This document shows positions 1 to 6,433 of a stretch of DNA of 9,971 nt, piece after piece. Each line of letters opens with the position of its first letter. Position 1 is the first letter of the stretch. Source of the DNA: Acidobacteriota bacterium (lineage in GTDB: Bacteria; Acidobacteriota; Terriglobia; Terriglobales; Acidobacteriaceae). The translations under genes were made by a program, and so were the position numbers. The DNA lies in contig QIAR01000127.1 of assembly GCA_003225595.1 (NCBI GenBank), forward strand, positions 1 to 9,971, read 5' to 3'. Under the pieces are notes generated by a model. That model searched no databases and was not told where the DNA came from. It worked only from the letters and a program-made list of their open reading frames with translations.

Positions 1-833
1 AAGGCCATGAGCCCGGCGGCCAACTCGCGCTCACTACTCTAGTCGAAAACTTCCCCGGCTTCCCCGAAGGTATACAGGGTCCGGAATTGATCGAGAACAT
101 GCGCAAACAGGCGGCGCGTTTTGGCGCCGATTACCGTATGGGACACGTGGTCACGGTTGACCTAAGCAAGCGGCCCTTCACGCTCAGTCTGGGCAAAGAA
201 ACGATTCAAACCAGGACTCTGATCATCGCCACGGGAGCTTCGGCACGCTGGTTGGGGCTGCCCAATGAACAGGCGCTCATCGGACGCGGCGTTTCTTCCT
301 GCGCCACCTGCGACGGATTCTTTTTTTCAGGCAAGGAGATCGCTGTGATCGGTGGCGGCGACTCCGCCATGGAAGAAGCGCTGTTTCTGACCCGTTTCGC
401 CACCCAGGTGACGCTCATTCATCGCCGTGATCAGTTCCGTGCCTCAAAAATCATGCTGGATCGCGCCCGCGCCCACAAGAAAATCAAGTTTCTCACCGAT
501 ACCGTGGTGGACGATATTCTCGATGTGAGTAAGAAAGAAGTCAGTAGCCTGCGTTTGCGGAATCTGAAGAGTGGGGAGAGTTGGGATTTTCCCACCAGCG
601 CAATGTTTCTGGGCATCGGGCACATTCCGAACGCTAAAATGTTTGAAGGACAACTCGAGACCGATCAGGATGGCTACCTGAAGACGCACGATTACGTTTT
701 CACGCGCGTGCCCGGAGTGTACGCTTGCGGCGACGTGCAGGACCGCCGCTATCGGCAGGCCGTTACTGCTGCCGGGACGGGTTGCATGGCCGCGTTTGAA
801 GTGGAAAAGTTCCTAGAAGAGCAGGGACGGTAA
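1..833 (+). CDS. trxB: Thioredoxin reductase, 3' portion (5' end outside window)
   Basis: This enzyme uses NADPH, through FAD and a redox-active disulfide, to reduce thioredoxin in the cytoplasm. The open frame runs from base 3 with no start codon, so the gene enters the window already in progress. The first visible residues (GHEPGGQLALTTLVENFPGF) match the family's region just after the N-terminal FAD-binding fold, so only about 40-50 residues are missing. The active-site motif CATCDG is encoded at 300-317. It is followed by the NADPH-binding loop GGGDSAMEEA, and near the C-terminus by the FAD-contacting ACGDVQD and the RQAVTAAGTGCMAA segment. The domain order FAD-NADPH-FAD is typical of low-molecular-weight bacterial TrxR. 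The TTG at 87 is an internal leucine codon, not a start, because homologous sequence continues upstream of it. The gene ends at TAA 831-833, 126 nt before the aldo/keto reductase. Family assignment is secure. Confidence 0.96.
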   Translation, partial: GHEPGGQLALTTLVENFPGFPEGIQGPELIENMRKQAARFGADYRMGHVVTVDLSKRPFTLSLGKETIQTRTLIIATGASARWLGLPNEQALIGRGVSSCATCDGFFFSGKEIAVIGGGDSAMEEALFLTRFATQVTLIHRRDQFRASKIMLDRARAHKKIKFLTDTVVDDILDVSKKEVSSLRLRNLKSGESWDFPTSAMFLGIGHIPNAKMFEGQLETDQDGYLKTHDYVFTRVPGVYACGDVQDRRYRQAVTAAGTGCMAAFEVEKFLEEQGR

Positions 834-959
834 GTCAGTACCTAGTGTCTGGTGCCCAGTCGCCAGCAGGAACGGCCCAAAAGTGGGATGAAAATTGACA
901 ACCGAGAATTGACCCCTGGCAACTGAGAACTGGCAAAACTGAAAACTGAGAACTGCGTC
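834..959. repeat. Spacer with degenerate actgagaactg repeats
   Basis: This 126-nt gap between trxB and the aldo/keto reductase is built largely of short related words. The 11-mer actgagaactg occurs perfectly at 922-932 and 945-955 (period 23). Looser relatives, such as aaaattgac and gagaattgac, lie at 891-914. A TTGACA hexamer at 895-900 lacks a convincing -10 partner. No recognisable Shine-Dalgarno sequence precedes the ATG at 960, because the repeats run up to it. A related word, tactgagtactg, appears in the spacer before rapZ. No gene is seen here. Confidence 0.55.
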
Positions 960-1955
960 ATGAACTATCGCATCCTCGGACAAACCGGACTCGAAGTCAG
1001 CGAAATCGGATTTGGTGGCTGGGCGATCGGCGGCACCAGCGAAGCCGCTGGTACACAGTGGGGATGGGGCGAGACCCCGGAGCGCGATGCCATTGCCGCG
1101 GTGCGACGTGCGCGCGAACTGGGCGTCAATTTTTTCGATACGGCTGATGTTTACGGCAACGGCCGCAGCGAAGAGGTCCTCGGTAAAGCGTTGTCGTCGG
1201 AATGGGACAGAGTTTACGTCGCTTCCAAAGTTGGCAATGTCGTCCGCAACGGCGTCGGAACGAAGGACTGGAGCCGCGAGCACATCGTCCGCTCCTGCGA
1301 AGCAAGTCTCAAGCGCCTGAAGAAAGATGTGATCGACCTCTATCAGCTTCATAACCCCGAGGTACACGACATCCAGAACGGTGACTGGCCTGAAACGCTG
1401 GAGCTATTACAAAGACAGGGCAAAATTCGCTGGTATGGTGTTTCCGTTTTTCTGCCTGAAGAGGGGATGGCTGTGCTGGAGCGCGGCAAAGGGCATGTCA
1501 TGCAACTTGCCTACAATGCACTCCGCCTTGAAATGGAGGAATCAGTTTTGCCGCTGGCGCAGAAGAAAAACGTCGGCATCATCGCTCGTGTGCCGCTCTA
1601 TTACGGGATCCTCGCCGGAAAATTCAAACCTGAGAAAACGTTCGCCGCAGATGACCACCGTTCTCACACACTGCCGCCGGAAACCATGCGCGAGCTTGTC
1701 CCACGTGCCGACCGTCTGAAGAAAATTGCCGGTGTTTCCCCGGGCGATTCCGCTGCGTTTGCACAGTGGTCATTGAAATTTATTCTGGCGAATCCCACAG
1801 TCTCGACGGTCATCCCTGGGGCACGGAATCTACAACAGGCCGAAAAAAACTGTAGCGCTTCCGATGGGCAACCGCTTTCTAAAGATCAGGTCGACACTGT
1901 CCGCAAATTATGGTGGGACGACTCCTACCTCCGGGCTCTGCGCACCGGATTGTAA
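960..1955 (+). CDS. Aldo/keto reductase family oxidoreductase
   Basis: This is an NAD(P)H-dependent oxidoreductase of the AKR superfamily, a soluble (beta/alpha)8 barrel that typically reduces aldehydes or ketones; the physiological substrate cannot be read from sequence. At 331 residues it has normal family length. The catalytic tetrad can be placed: D60 in NFFDTADVYG, Y65 in the same motif, K90 in VASKVG and H131 in LYQLHNP. The N-terminal LGQTGLEVSEIGFGGWAIGG and the C-terminal STVIPGARNLQQAEKN (cofactor phosphate-binding region) are typical. An insertion between the strand-1 motif and D60 (about residues 26-40, rich in W and G) is common in IolS/YdbC/Tas-like members. The ATG at 960 fits the start of homologous proteins, although no ribosome-binding site is evident. 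It follows trxB; a shared redox role is possible but unproven. Subfamily is uncertain. Confidence 0.93.
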   Translation: MNYRILGQTGLEVSEIGFGGWAIGGTSEAAGTQWGWGETPERDAIAAVRRARELGVNFFDTADVYGNGRSEEVLGKALSSEWDRVYVASKVGNVVRNGVGTKDWSREHIVRSCEASLKRLKKDVIDLYQLHNPEVHDIQNGDWPETLELLQRQGKIRWYGVSVFLPEEGMAVLERGKGHVMQLAYNALRLEMEESVLPLAQKKNVGIIARVPLYYGILAGKFKPEKTFAADDHRSHTLPPETMRELVPRADRLKKIAGVSPGDSAAFAQWSLKFILANPTVSTVIPGARNLQQAEKNCSASDGQPLSKDQVDTVRKLWWDDSYLRALRTGL

Positions 1956-1960
1956 AAGCG

Positions 1961-2056
1961 TAACCGCGGATATCGCAGAGAGCTAGCTCCGAGATCACTG
2001 AGAACATCAAAGCGCATTCTTTTGATCTCCGCGAATCTCGGCGTACTCTGCGGTTA
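1961..2056. repeat. Long imperfect inverted repeat (about 96 bp hairpin)
   Basis: The spacer after the aldo/keto reductase can fold back on itself. The outer arms taaccgc (1961-1967) and gcggtta (2050-2056) are perfectly complementary. An inner pair, ccgagat (1989-1995) and atctcgg (2035-2041), and an apical pair, atcaaa (2006-2011) and tttgat (2021-2026), are also perfect. The two arms are imperfect copies of each other over about 22 bases. The arrangement resembles dispersed accgcagag-type intergenic elements found in many soil bacteria. It starts 5 nt after the stop codon and could end or stabilise the upstream transcript. It lacks the uniform GC stem and U-tract of a classical terminator, so the role is open. 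Confidence 0.55.
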
Positions 2057-2147
2057 AGATTTTCAGCGCCACATTGGATCCACTGCAGTCTTTGAATCTC
2101 CTGCCATCTTCTTGGCGTCGAAATAGATGTAACGTGGGGGCTAATTC

Positions 2148-2405
2148 ATGTCCAAAACCTGCAAACATCTAAATCAAACCCGTGACGTCAGCCCCAGCGG
2201 CGATGGCTGCAAGGAATGCTTGGAGATGGGCGATACCTGGGTTCACCTCCGGCTCTGCTTGGAATGTGGCCACGTCGGCTGCTGCGATTCATCCAAGAAC
2301 AAGCATGCCACCAAGCACTTTCATCAGACCAAACATCCCATCATGCAGTCGTTCGAGCCGGGAGAAAACTGGCGTTGGTGCTACGTGGACGAGATATTTC
2401 TATAG
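2148..2405 (+). CDS. Stand-alone UBP-type (ZnF-UBP/BUZ) zinc-finger protein
   Basis: This 85-residue protein consists almost entirely of a zf-UBP domain, the fold that in eukaryotes binds the free C-terminal glycine tail of ubiquitin in deubiquitinases and HDAC6. Metal-binding residues appear in family order: C5-K-H7, C21-x2-C24, C37-x2-C40, C45, H53, H57 or H59, and H63. The C-terminal NWRWCYVDE corresponds to the conserved aromatic strand of the family. There is no signal peptide, membrane segment or fused catalytic domain. Small stand-alone zf-UBP proteins occur in various bacteria, but I know of no established function. Possible roles are recognition of a C-terminal tail on a partner protein or simple metal-dependent protein binding; both are inference. 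A G-run (2136-2140) about 7 nt upstream may act as the ribosome-binding site. It lies 70 nt before rapZ and may be co-transcribed with it. Confidence 0.9.
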   Translation: MSKTCKHLNQTRDVSPSGDGCKECLEMGDTWVHLRLCLECGHVGCCDSSKNKHATKHFHQTKHPIMQSFEPGENWRWCYVDEIFL

Positions 2406-2475
2406 GCCCCGACGGAACACATAGCTTGGTCGGCTACTCGGTACTGAGTACTGTTCTCTGGTACCATCACGTCGA
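2406..2475. repeat. Short spacer with tactgagtactg word
   Basis: This 70-nt gap between the zinc-finger gene and rapZ contains tactgagtactg at 2442-2453, a direct duplication of tactg around gag. ggtac occurs on both sides of it, at 2440-2444 and 2460-2464. The word closely resembles the actgagaactg copies before the aldo/keto reductase. No promoter, terminator or convincing ribosome-binding site is visible. Confidence 0.4.
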
Positions 2476-3411
2476 ATGGCATCGCGTAGTTTCGCGAGAA
2501 AAGTCAGACACGGAATGGGAAAGCTAGGCCGTAGAGTCGCGCCACGTGATGGCCGGGACGGCGCCGAACTGGTCATCATCACGGGCATAAGTGGCTCAGG
2601 AAAAGCATCCGCCCTGAAAGCCTTTGAGGATCTGGGTTACTACTGTGTGGACAACCTGCCTGTAGAACTGATTCCGCGTTTTGCTGAACTCGCGGTGCAA
2701 TCAGCCGAAATCCGGCGTACTGCCTTAGTCGTGGACGTGCGCGAAGGTTCCAAGCTTGACCAACTGCCCGGCATACTGAAGTCGGTCAAGCGCATGATCC
2801 CCACGAAAGTGATCTATCTCGAGGCCAGCGATGCGGCACTGCTGCGGCGCTTCAGCGAAACGCGCCGGCCGCATCCGTTAGGCACGGACTCGCCGGTAAG
2901 AGCTTCACTCAGCACTGAGCGCCGTCACTTGAAGCCGATTCATGCCATTGCCGACTTGGTGATCGATACTTCCAAGTTTAATGTTCACGAATTGCGCTCC
3001 TATGTCACCGACCGTTTTAGGAAGCAATCGGCAGACAAGAACATTCTGGTTTCATGCGTGAGCTTCGGCTTCAAACACGGTGTTCCCGAGGATGCCGACC
3101 TCGTCTTCGATGTGCGCTTCCTCCCCAACCCGCATTTCATTCCCGAGTTCCGGGGGCTTACCGGACGTCATCCCAGGGTGGCCAAGTACATTCGGTTATT
3201 TCCCCAGACACAGGAATTTATCAACCGGATTTCTGAGTTGTTGGTCTATCTTTTGCCGCACTATATCAGGGAAGGAAAGAGCTATCTGACGATCAGTTTC
3301 GGTTGCACCGGCGGGCAGCATCGTTCGGTGATGATTGCGGAAGACGTGAGCAAGCGGCTGCGCAAAGCGGGTTATCGCGTGAAGGTGATGCATCGGGATA
3401 GTCCAACGTAG
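2476..3411 (+). CDS. rapZ: RapZ/YvcJ-family RNase adapter and nucleotide-binding protein
   Basis: The family is a two-domain cytoplasmic protein. In E. coli RapZ presents the sRNA GlmZ to RNase E and so controls glucosamine-6-phosphate synthase; in B. subtilis YvcJ binds and hydrolyses nucleotides. The N-terminal P-loop domain shows GISGSGKAS (37-45), then FEDLGYYCVDNLP (50-62), the Walker B-like VVDVR (85-89) and RRPHPL (130-135). The C-terminal domain carries DVRFLPNPHF (212-221) and FGCTGGQHRSV (275-285), both hallmarks. The Walker A lysine is followed by Ala rather than the usual Ser/Thr. Length is 311 residues, somewhat over the usual 285-295, because about 30 residues precede the first conserved strand. 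ATG 2515 (298 residues) is an alternative start, and neither start has a clear ribosome-binding site. The common neighbours hprK and PTS genes are absent here. Family is certain; the RNA target in this lineage is unknown. Confidence 0.94.
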   Translation: MASRSFARKVRHGMGKLGRRVAPRDGRDGAELVIITGISGSGKASALKAFEDLGYYCVDNLPVELIPRFAELAVQSAEIRRTALVVDVREGSKLDQLPGILKSVKRMIPTKVIYLEASDAALLRRFSETRRPHPLGTDSPVRASLSTERRHLKPIHAIADLVIDTSKFNVHELRSYVTDRFRKQSADKNILVSCVSFGFKHGVPEDADLVFDVRFLPNPHFIPEFRGLTGRHPRVAKYIRLFPQTQEFINRISELLVYLLPHYIREGKSYLTISFGCTGGQHRSVMIAEDVSKRLRKAGYRVKVMHRDSPT

Positions 3412-3577
3412 TTAAGTGCTCGCGGGTCAAACCTCAAAGGGGATGTCCTGCGCGGATCACAATGACACTGCCGGGAGCCGCACAATTCCAGTAGAATAAC
3501 CACTTGGACGCATTTCAAGGCACTTCAATGGCGGCCGGGTCGTCCTCGGGCCAGGAGTTCATTCAGCGGGAATATCT
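3412..3577. other. Spacer before the ABC exporter
   Basis: This 166-nt gap separates rapZ from the ABC transporter. A TAGAAT hexamer at 3492-3497 resembles a sigma-70 -10 box, but no good -35 lies 16-18 nt upstream, so a promoter is only possible. A gcggga stretch about 6 nt before ATG 3578 may serve as a weak ribosome-binding site. No gene, RNA or clear terminator was seen. Confidence 0.3.
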
Positions 3578-5425
3578 ATGCGGCAACTGACCCGCCTGGT
3601 GCGGTACGTGGCGCCCTATTGGTGGCAACTGCTGTCGTCGCTCGTTCTGATGGCGGGAGTGGGCCTGCTGGACGCCTTCCGCGTGCTGCTCATCGGACCG
3701 ATCCTAGACATCGTGCTGAACCCCACGGCGCAGTCGCGCGATATGCAATTATTCAGAGTTCCGGGAAGCGGTCAAGTAATTCACCTCCAGCAATTTGTTC
3801 CTTCCCACTTCCAGAATCCGTGGACCGTTGTAGCCTTCGCCCTGATCGCGGCGACCGTGCTGAAAGGGGTCTGTGATTACGCCGGCACCTATCTTGTGAA
3901 TTATGCCGGCTTTGGCATGATCACGGACCTCAGGGATGATCTCTACAATGCGATCCTGCGGCGCTCGGCGGCATTCTTCCAGAAACACACGACCGGTTCG
4001 CTGCTCTCCACCATCATTAATGACATTGAACGAGTGCAGTTCGCCATGTCGGGCGTGCTGGCCGAGTTCCTTCAACAAGTGTTCACGCTGATTTTCATCG
4101 CGTGCGCAGTCGTGGTTCTTGGCGGCAAGCTGGCCTGGGTACTAGTGATTTTTTTGCCCGCGATCGTTTACTCCGCCCAGAAGATCGGGCTGCGAGTGCG
4201 GCATACCACCCGGCGCGGGCAGGACAAGCTGGCGGACATTCAAAACATTCTGCACGAAACCATCACCGGCAACCGCATCGTGAAAGCGTTCGGGATGGAA
4301 GGCTGGGAGGTGGCGCGCTTCCGCATGGCGGCACGGCGGCTGCTTCGGGCGAACTTGCGCTCGGTTGCCGCGGCGGCCATCAGTTCACCGCTCATGGACA
4401 TCTTTGGTGCGGTGGCTATTGCGATGCTGCTGCTTCTGGGGCGCGACCAGATCAACCATCGCGTTTTTACCACCGGCACGTTCATAGCTTTCATTGTGGC
4501 CGTATTCAAGCTTTATGATCCGGTGCGTAAGTTCGCGCTGTTCAACAACAACTTTCAGCAGGCGCTGGGGGCTTCGTCGGAAATTTTCCGCTTCATGGAC
4601 ACAGAAGATGACGTGCGCGAAAAACGTGGTGCAAAGCCGCTGCCGGCATTCGCGAAGAGCATCCGATTCCAAGACGTCTGCTTTTCCTATGAGGGCGACG
4701 ACGATGGTGCACGTGAAATCCTGCGTGACATTAATCTCGAGGTGAAAGCAGGCGAGGTGCTGGCGGTAGTTGGTTCGAGCGGCGCTGGCAAGACTACGTT
4801 AGTTCATCTGATCCCGCGCTTCTTCGACGTGACTTCTGGGCGCCTTCTAATCGATGGCCGCGATGTCCGCGATACCACGCTGGCGTCCCTGCGTTCGCAG
4901 GTCGGAATCGTGACGCAAGAGACCGTGCTGTTTAATGACACCGTGCGCAACAATATCGCCTATGGTCAGCCGCATGTGTCTCAGCGAGAAGTTGAAGCGG
5001 CGGCGCAGGCGGCGTTGGCACATGATTTCATTATGGAGCTGCCGGCGGGCTACTACACAATCATCGGCGAGCGTGGCGTGCGGCTTTCGGGTGGAGAGCG
5101 GCAACGGCTTGCAATCGCCCGCGCCATCTTGAAAAACGCGCCTGTCTTGATTCTAGACGAGGCGACTTCGGCGCTCGACAGCGAGTCCGAAGCACTGGTG
5201 CAATCGGCGTTACAAAATCTAATCACCGGACGCACTGTATTCGTGATCGCCCACCGGCTTTCGACGGTGCGGCGCGCCGACCGTATCGTGGTGCTGGAAA
5301 ATGGCACCATCAGCGACATAGGGGCGCATGAAGAGTTGATGCAGCGGCTCGGCACCTACCGCCGGCTCTACGATCTGCAGTTCGTCGACCTTGAGCAGCC
5401 GAAGCTTGCTCCAATGAGGCAATAG
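3578..5425 (+). CDS. MsbA-type ABC exporter (fused permease-ATPase half transporter)
   Basis: This is a half transporter of the type IV exporter fold that acts as a homodimer in the inner membrane and uses ATP to move a substrate outward or flip a lipid. Residues 1-320 hold the transmembrane domain, with hydrophobic segments near 15-43, 83-110, 158-200 (two helices), 265-288 and 298-318. A roughly 40-residue polar loop lies between the first two helices. The C-terminal ATPase has all its motifs: Walker A GSSGAGKTT (399-407), Q-loop Q447, signature LSGGERQ (503-509), Walker B VLILDE (523-528, catalytic E528) and H-loop H559. The 615-residue length is slightly above E. coli MsbA. Similarity of layout suggests lipid A or another lipid as cargo, but drug or peptide exporters look alike and no lipopolysaccharide gene is adjacent. 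The gene is flanked by repeat-bearing spacers, so it may be its own transcription unit. Confidence 0.93.
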   Translation: MRQLTRLVRYVAPYWWQLLSSLVLMAGVGLLDAFRVLLIGPILDIVLNPTAQSRDMQLFRVPGSGQVIHLQQFVPSHFQNPWTVVAFALIAATVLKGVCDYAGTYLVNYAGFGMITDLRDDLYNAILRRSAAFFQKHTTGSLLSTIINDIERVQFAMSGVLAEFLQQVFTLIFIACAVVVLGGKLAWVLVIFLPAIVYSAQKIGLRVRHTTRRGQDKLADIQNILHETITGNRIVKAFGMEGWEVARFRMAARRLLRANLRSVAAAAISSPLMDIFGAVAIAMLLLLGRDQINHRVFTTGTFIAFIVAVFKLYDPVRKFALFNNNFQQALGASSEIFRFMDTEDDVREKRGAKPLPAFAKSIRFQDVCFSYEGDDDGAREILRDINLEVKAGEVLAVVGSSGAGKTTLVHLIPRFFDVTSGRLLIDGRDVRDTTLASLRSQVGIVTQETVLFNDTVRNNIAYGQPHVSQREVEAAAQAALAHDFIMELPAGYYTIIGERGVRLSGGERQRLAIARAILKNAPVLILDEATSALDSESEALVQSALQNLITGRTVFVIAHRLSTVRRADRIVVLENGTISDIGAHEELMQRLGTYRRLYDLQFVDLEQPKLAPMRQ

Positions 5426-5430
5426 ATTGT

Positions 5431-5472
5431 CGATTGCCAATTGAAGGCATTCTGGTTTGAAATTGGCAATCG
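5431..5472. repeat. Perfect 12-bp inverted repeat, possible transcript end
   Basis: cgattgccaatt (5431-5442) and aattggcaatcg (5461-5472) are exact reverse complements separated by 18 nt, starting 5 nt after the ABC exporter's stop codon. The stem is AT-leaning and is not followed by a T-run, so it is not a classical intrinsic terminator. A transcript-stabilising hairpin or a relic of a mobile repeat is equally possible. A third partial copy (caaattggaaatcg) follows directly. Confidence 0.5.
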
Positions 5473-5494
5473 CAAATTGGAAATCGGGCCATAT

Positions 5495-5528
5495 TAGTTA
5501 CAGAATCTGGCGTAGTTACAGAATCTGG
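5495..5528 (+). repeat. Two tandem copies of a 16-bp direct repeat
   Basis: tagttacagaatctgg occurs perfectly at 5495-5510 and 5513-5528, separated by cg, giving an 18-nt period. The pair sits 17 nt upstream of the yicC start codon, where a regulator-binding site or a leader element could lie. A recent slippage duplication would look the same. Confidence 0.6.
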
Positions 5529-5545
5529 TTCAATCGGAAAGCAAA

Positions 5546-6433
5546 ATGCCGATCCGCTCGATGACTGGTTTCGCGCAGGTGCGAGGACAGGCGAACGGGG
5601 AATCCGGCTTCACCTTATCCCTGAAGTCCGTGAATCATCGCTTCCTCGACCTGCACTTCCGCATGCCGTCGGAAAACGATGCACTCGAAATGAAGCTGCG
5701 ACGATTGCTGAAGGAGAGAATGGCCCGAGGACATATAGAAGTCACTTTCAGTCTCGGGCGCGGTGGCACAGAAAACCTCGCCTTGAATCGCCAATTGGTT
5801 GGCGGCTATATCCAGGCATTTCGCGCTGCCGCGGCGGAGTTTGGTCTGGCGGCCGAGCCCGACCTGAACGTCATCATGCGCTTGCCGGGCGCGATGGATT
5901 CGGATCCCGCGCCTGCCCAAGGTGAACTGGAAACCGCCGTCCTGGCCAAGATGGAAGAGGCGCTGGGAAAACTCAATGAGATGCGGGAGAACGAAGGCCG
6001 TGGCATCGAACGTGAGCTCAGAGAACGCATGACGCACCTTCTGAAGGCCAGCCAGCGCATGGATAAGCACCGCCAAGCGGTGCTTGAAAATTACGTTGAG
6101 AAACTGCGGACGCGGATGCAGGAATTCATCGGTGGCCAGGCAGATCAGGAGCGAATCTTGCAGGAAGCGGCCTTGCTGGTAGACCGCAGTGACATCCAGG
6201 AAGAGATCGTGCGCCTGGACACGCATGTGAAGCACTTTCTCAGTCTGCTCGATGAAGGCGGCGAAGTCGGCAAGAAGCTGGATTTCCTTTTGCAGGAAAT
6301 GAACCGCGAAGCGAACACGCTGCTTTCGAAGACCTCCGGTCTAGCAGGTGAGGCGTTGAAGATCACGGAGCTGGGACTCTCGATGAAAGCGGAAATCGAA
6401 AAATCGAGGGAGCAGGTGCAGAACATCGAATGA
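5546..6433 (+). CDS. yicC: YicC/YloC-family endoribonuclease
   Basis: This family of cytoplasmic proteins has been reported to have endoribonuclease activity in E. coli, affecting small RNA turnover; the target here is unknown. The protein is 295 residues, as usual. The N-terminal domain opens with IRSMTGFA, followed by SVNHRFLD (28-35) and RGHIEV (61-66). The C-terminal DUF1732 region shows DRSDIQEEIVRLDTHV (213-228), GKKLDFLLQEMNREANTL (242-259) and the very conserved end IEKSREQVQNIE. The middle (about 130-200) is charged and helical, possibly coiled-coil. GGAAAG at 5536-5541, with a spacing of about 5 nt, supports ATG 5546. Its stop overlaps the gmk start as ATGA (6430-6433), so the two are probably translationally coupled; yicC next to gmk is widely conserved. 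No clear promoter was found in the repeat-rich spacer upstream. Confidence 0.96.
   Translation: MPIRSMTGFAQVRGQANGESGFTLSLKSVNHRFLDLHFRMPSENDALEMKLRRLLKERMARGHIEVTFSLGRGGTENLALNRQLVGGYIQAFRAAAAEFGLAAEPDLNVIMRLPGAMDSDPAPAQGELETAVLAKMEEALGKLNEMRENEGRGIERELRERMTHLLKASQRMDKHRQAVLENYVEKLRTRMQEFIGGQADQERILQEAALLVDRSDIQEEIVRLDTHVKHFLSLLDEGGEVGKKLDFLLQEMNREANTLLSKTSGLAGEALKITELGLSMKAEIEKSREQVQNIE

Noticed and set aside
895..900. TTGACA as a -35 box before the aldo/keto reductase
   Set aside because: No -10-like hexamer occurs 16-18 nt downstream; the hexamer is part of the repeat words.
813..1367. 184-residue open frame on the - strand
   Set aside because: It lies antisense to the aldo/keto reductase, whose catalytic tetrad is intact, and shows no recognisable motif.
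2216..2527. 103-residue + strand frame bridging the zinc-finger gene and rapZ
   Set aside because: It overlaps two well-supported genes in another frame and has no domain signal.
5495..5528. Start of a CRISPR array
   Set aside because: There are only two 16-bp copies with a 2-nt separation and no spacers or cas genes.
5615..6235. 206-residue open frame on the - strand
   Set aside because: It is antisense to yicC, which has full family length and conserved ends; the frame is a by-product of codon bias.
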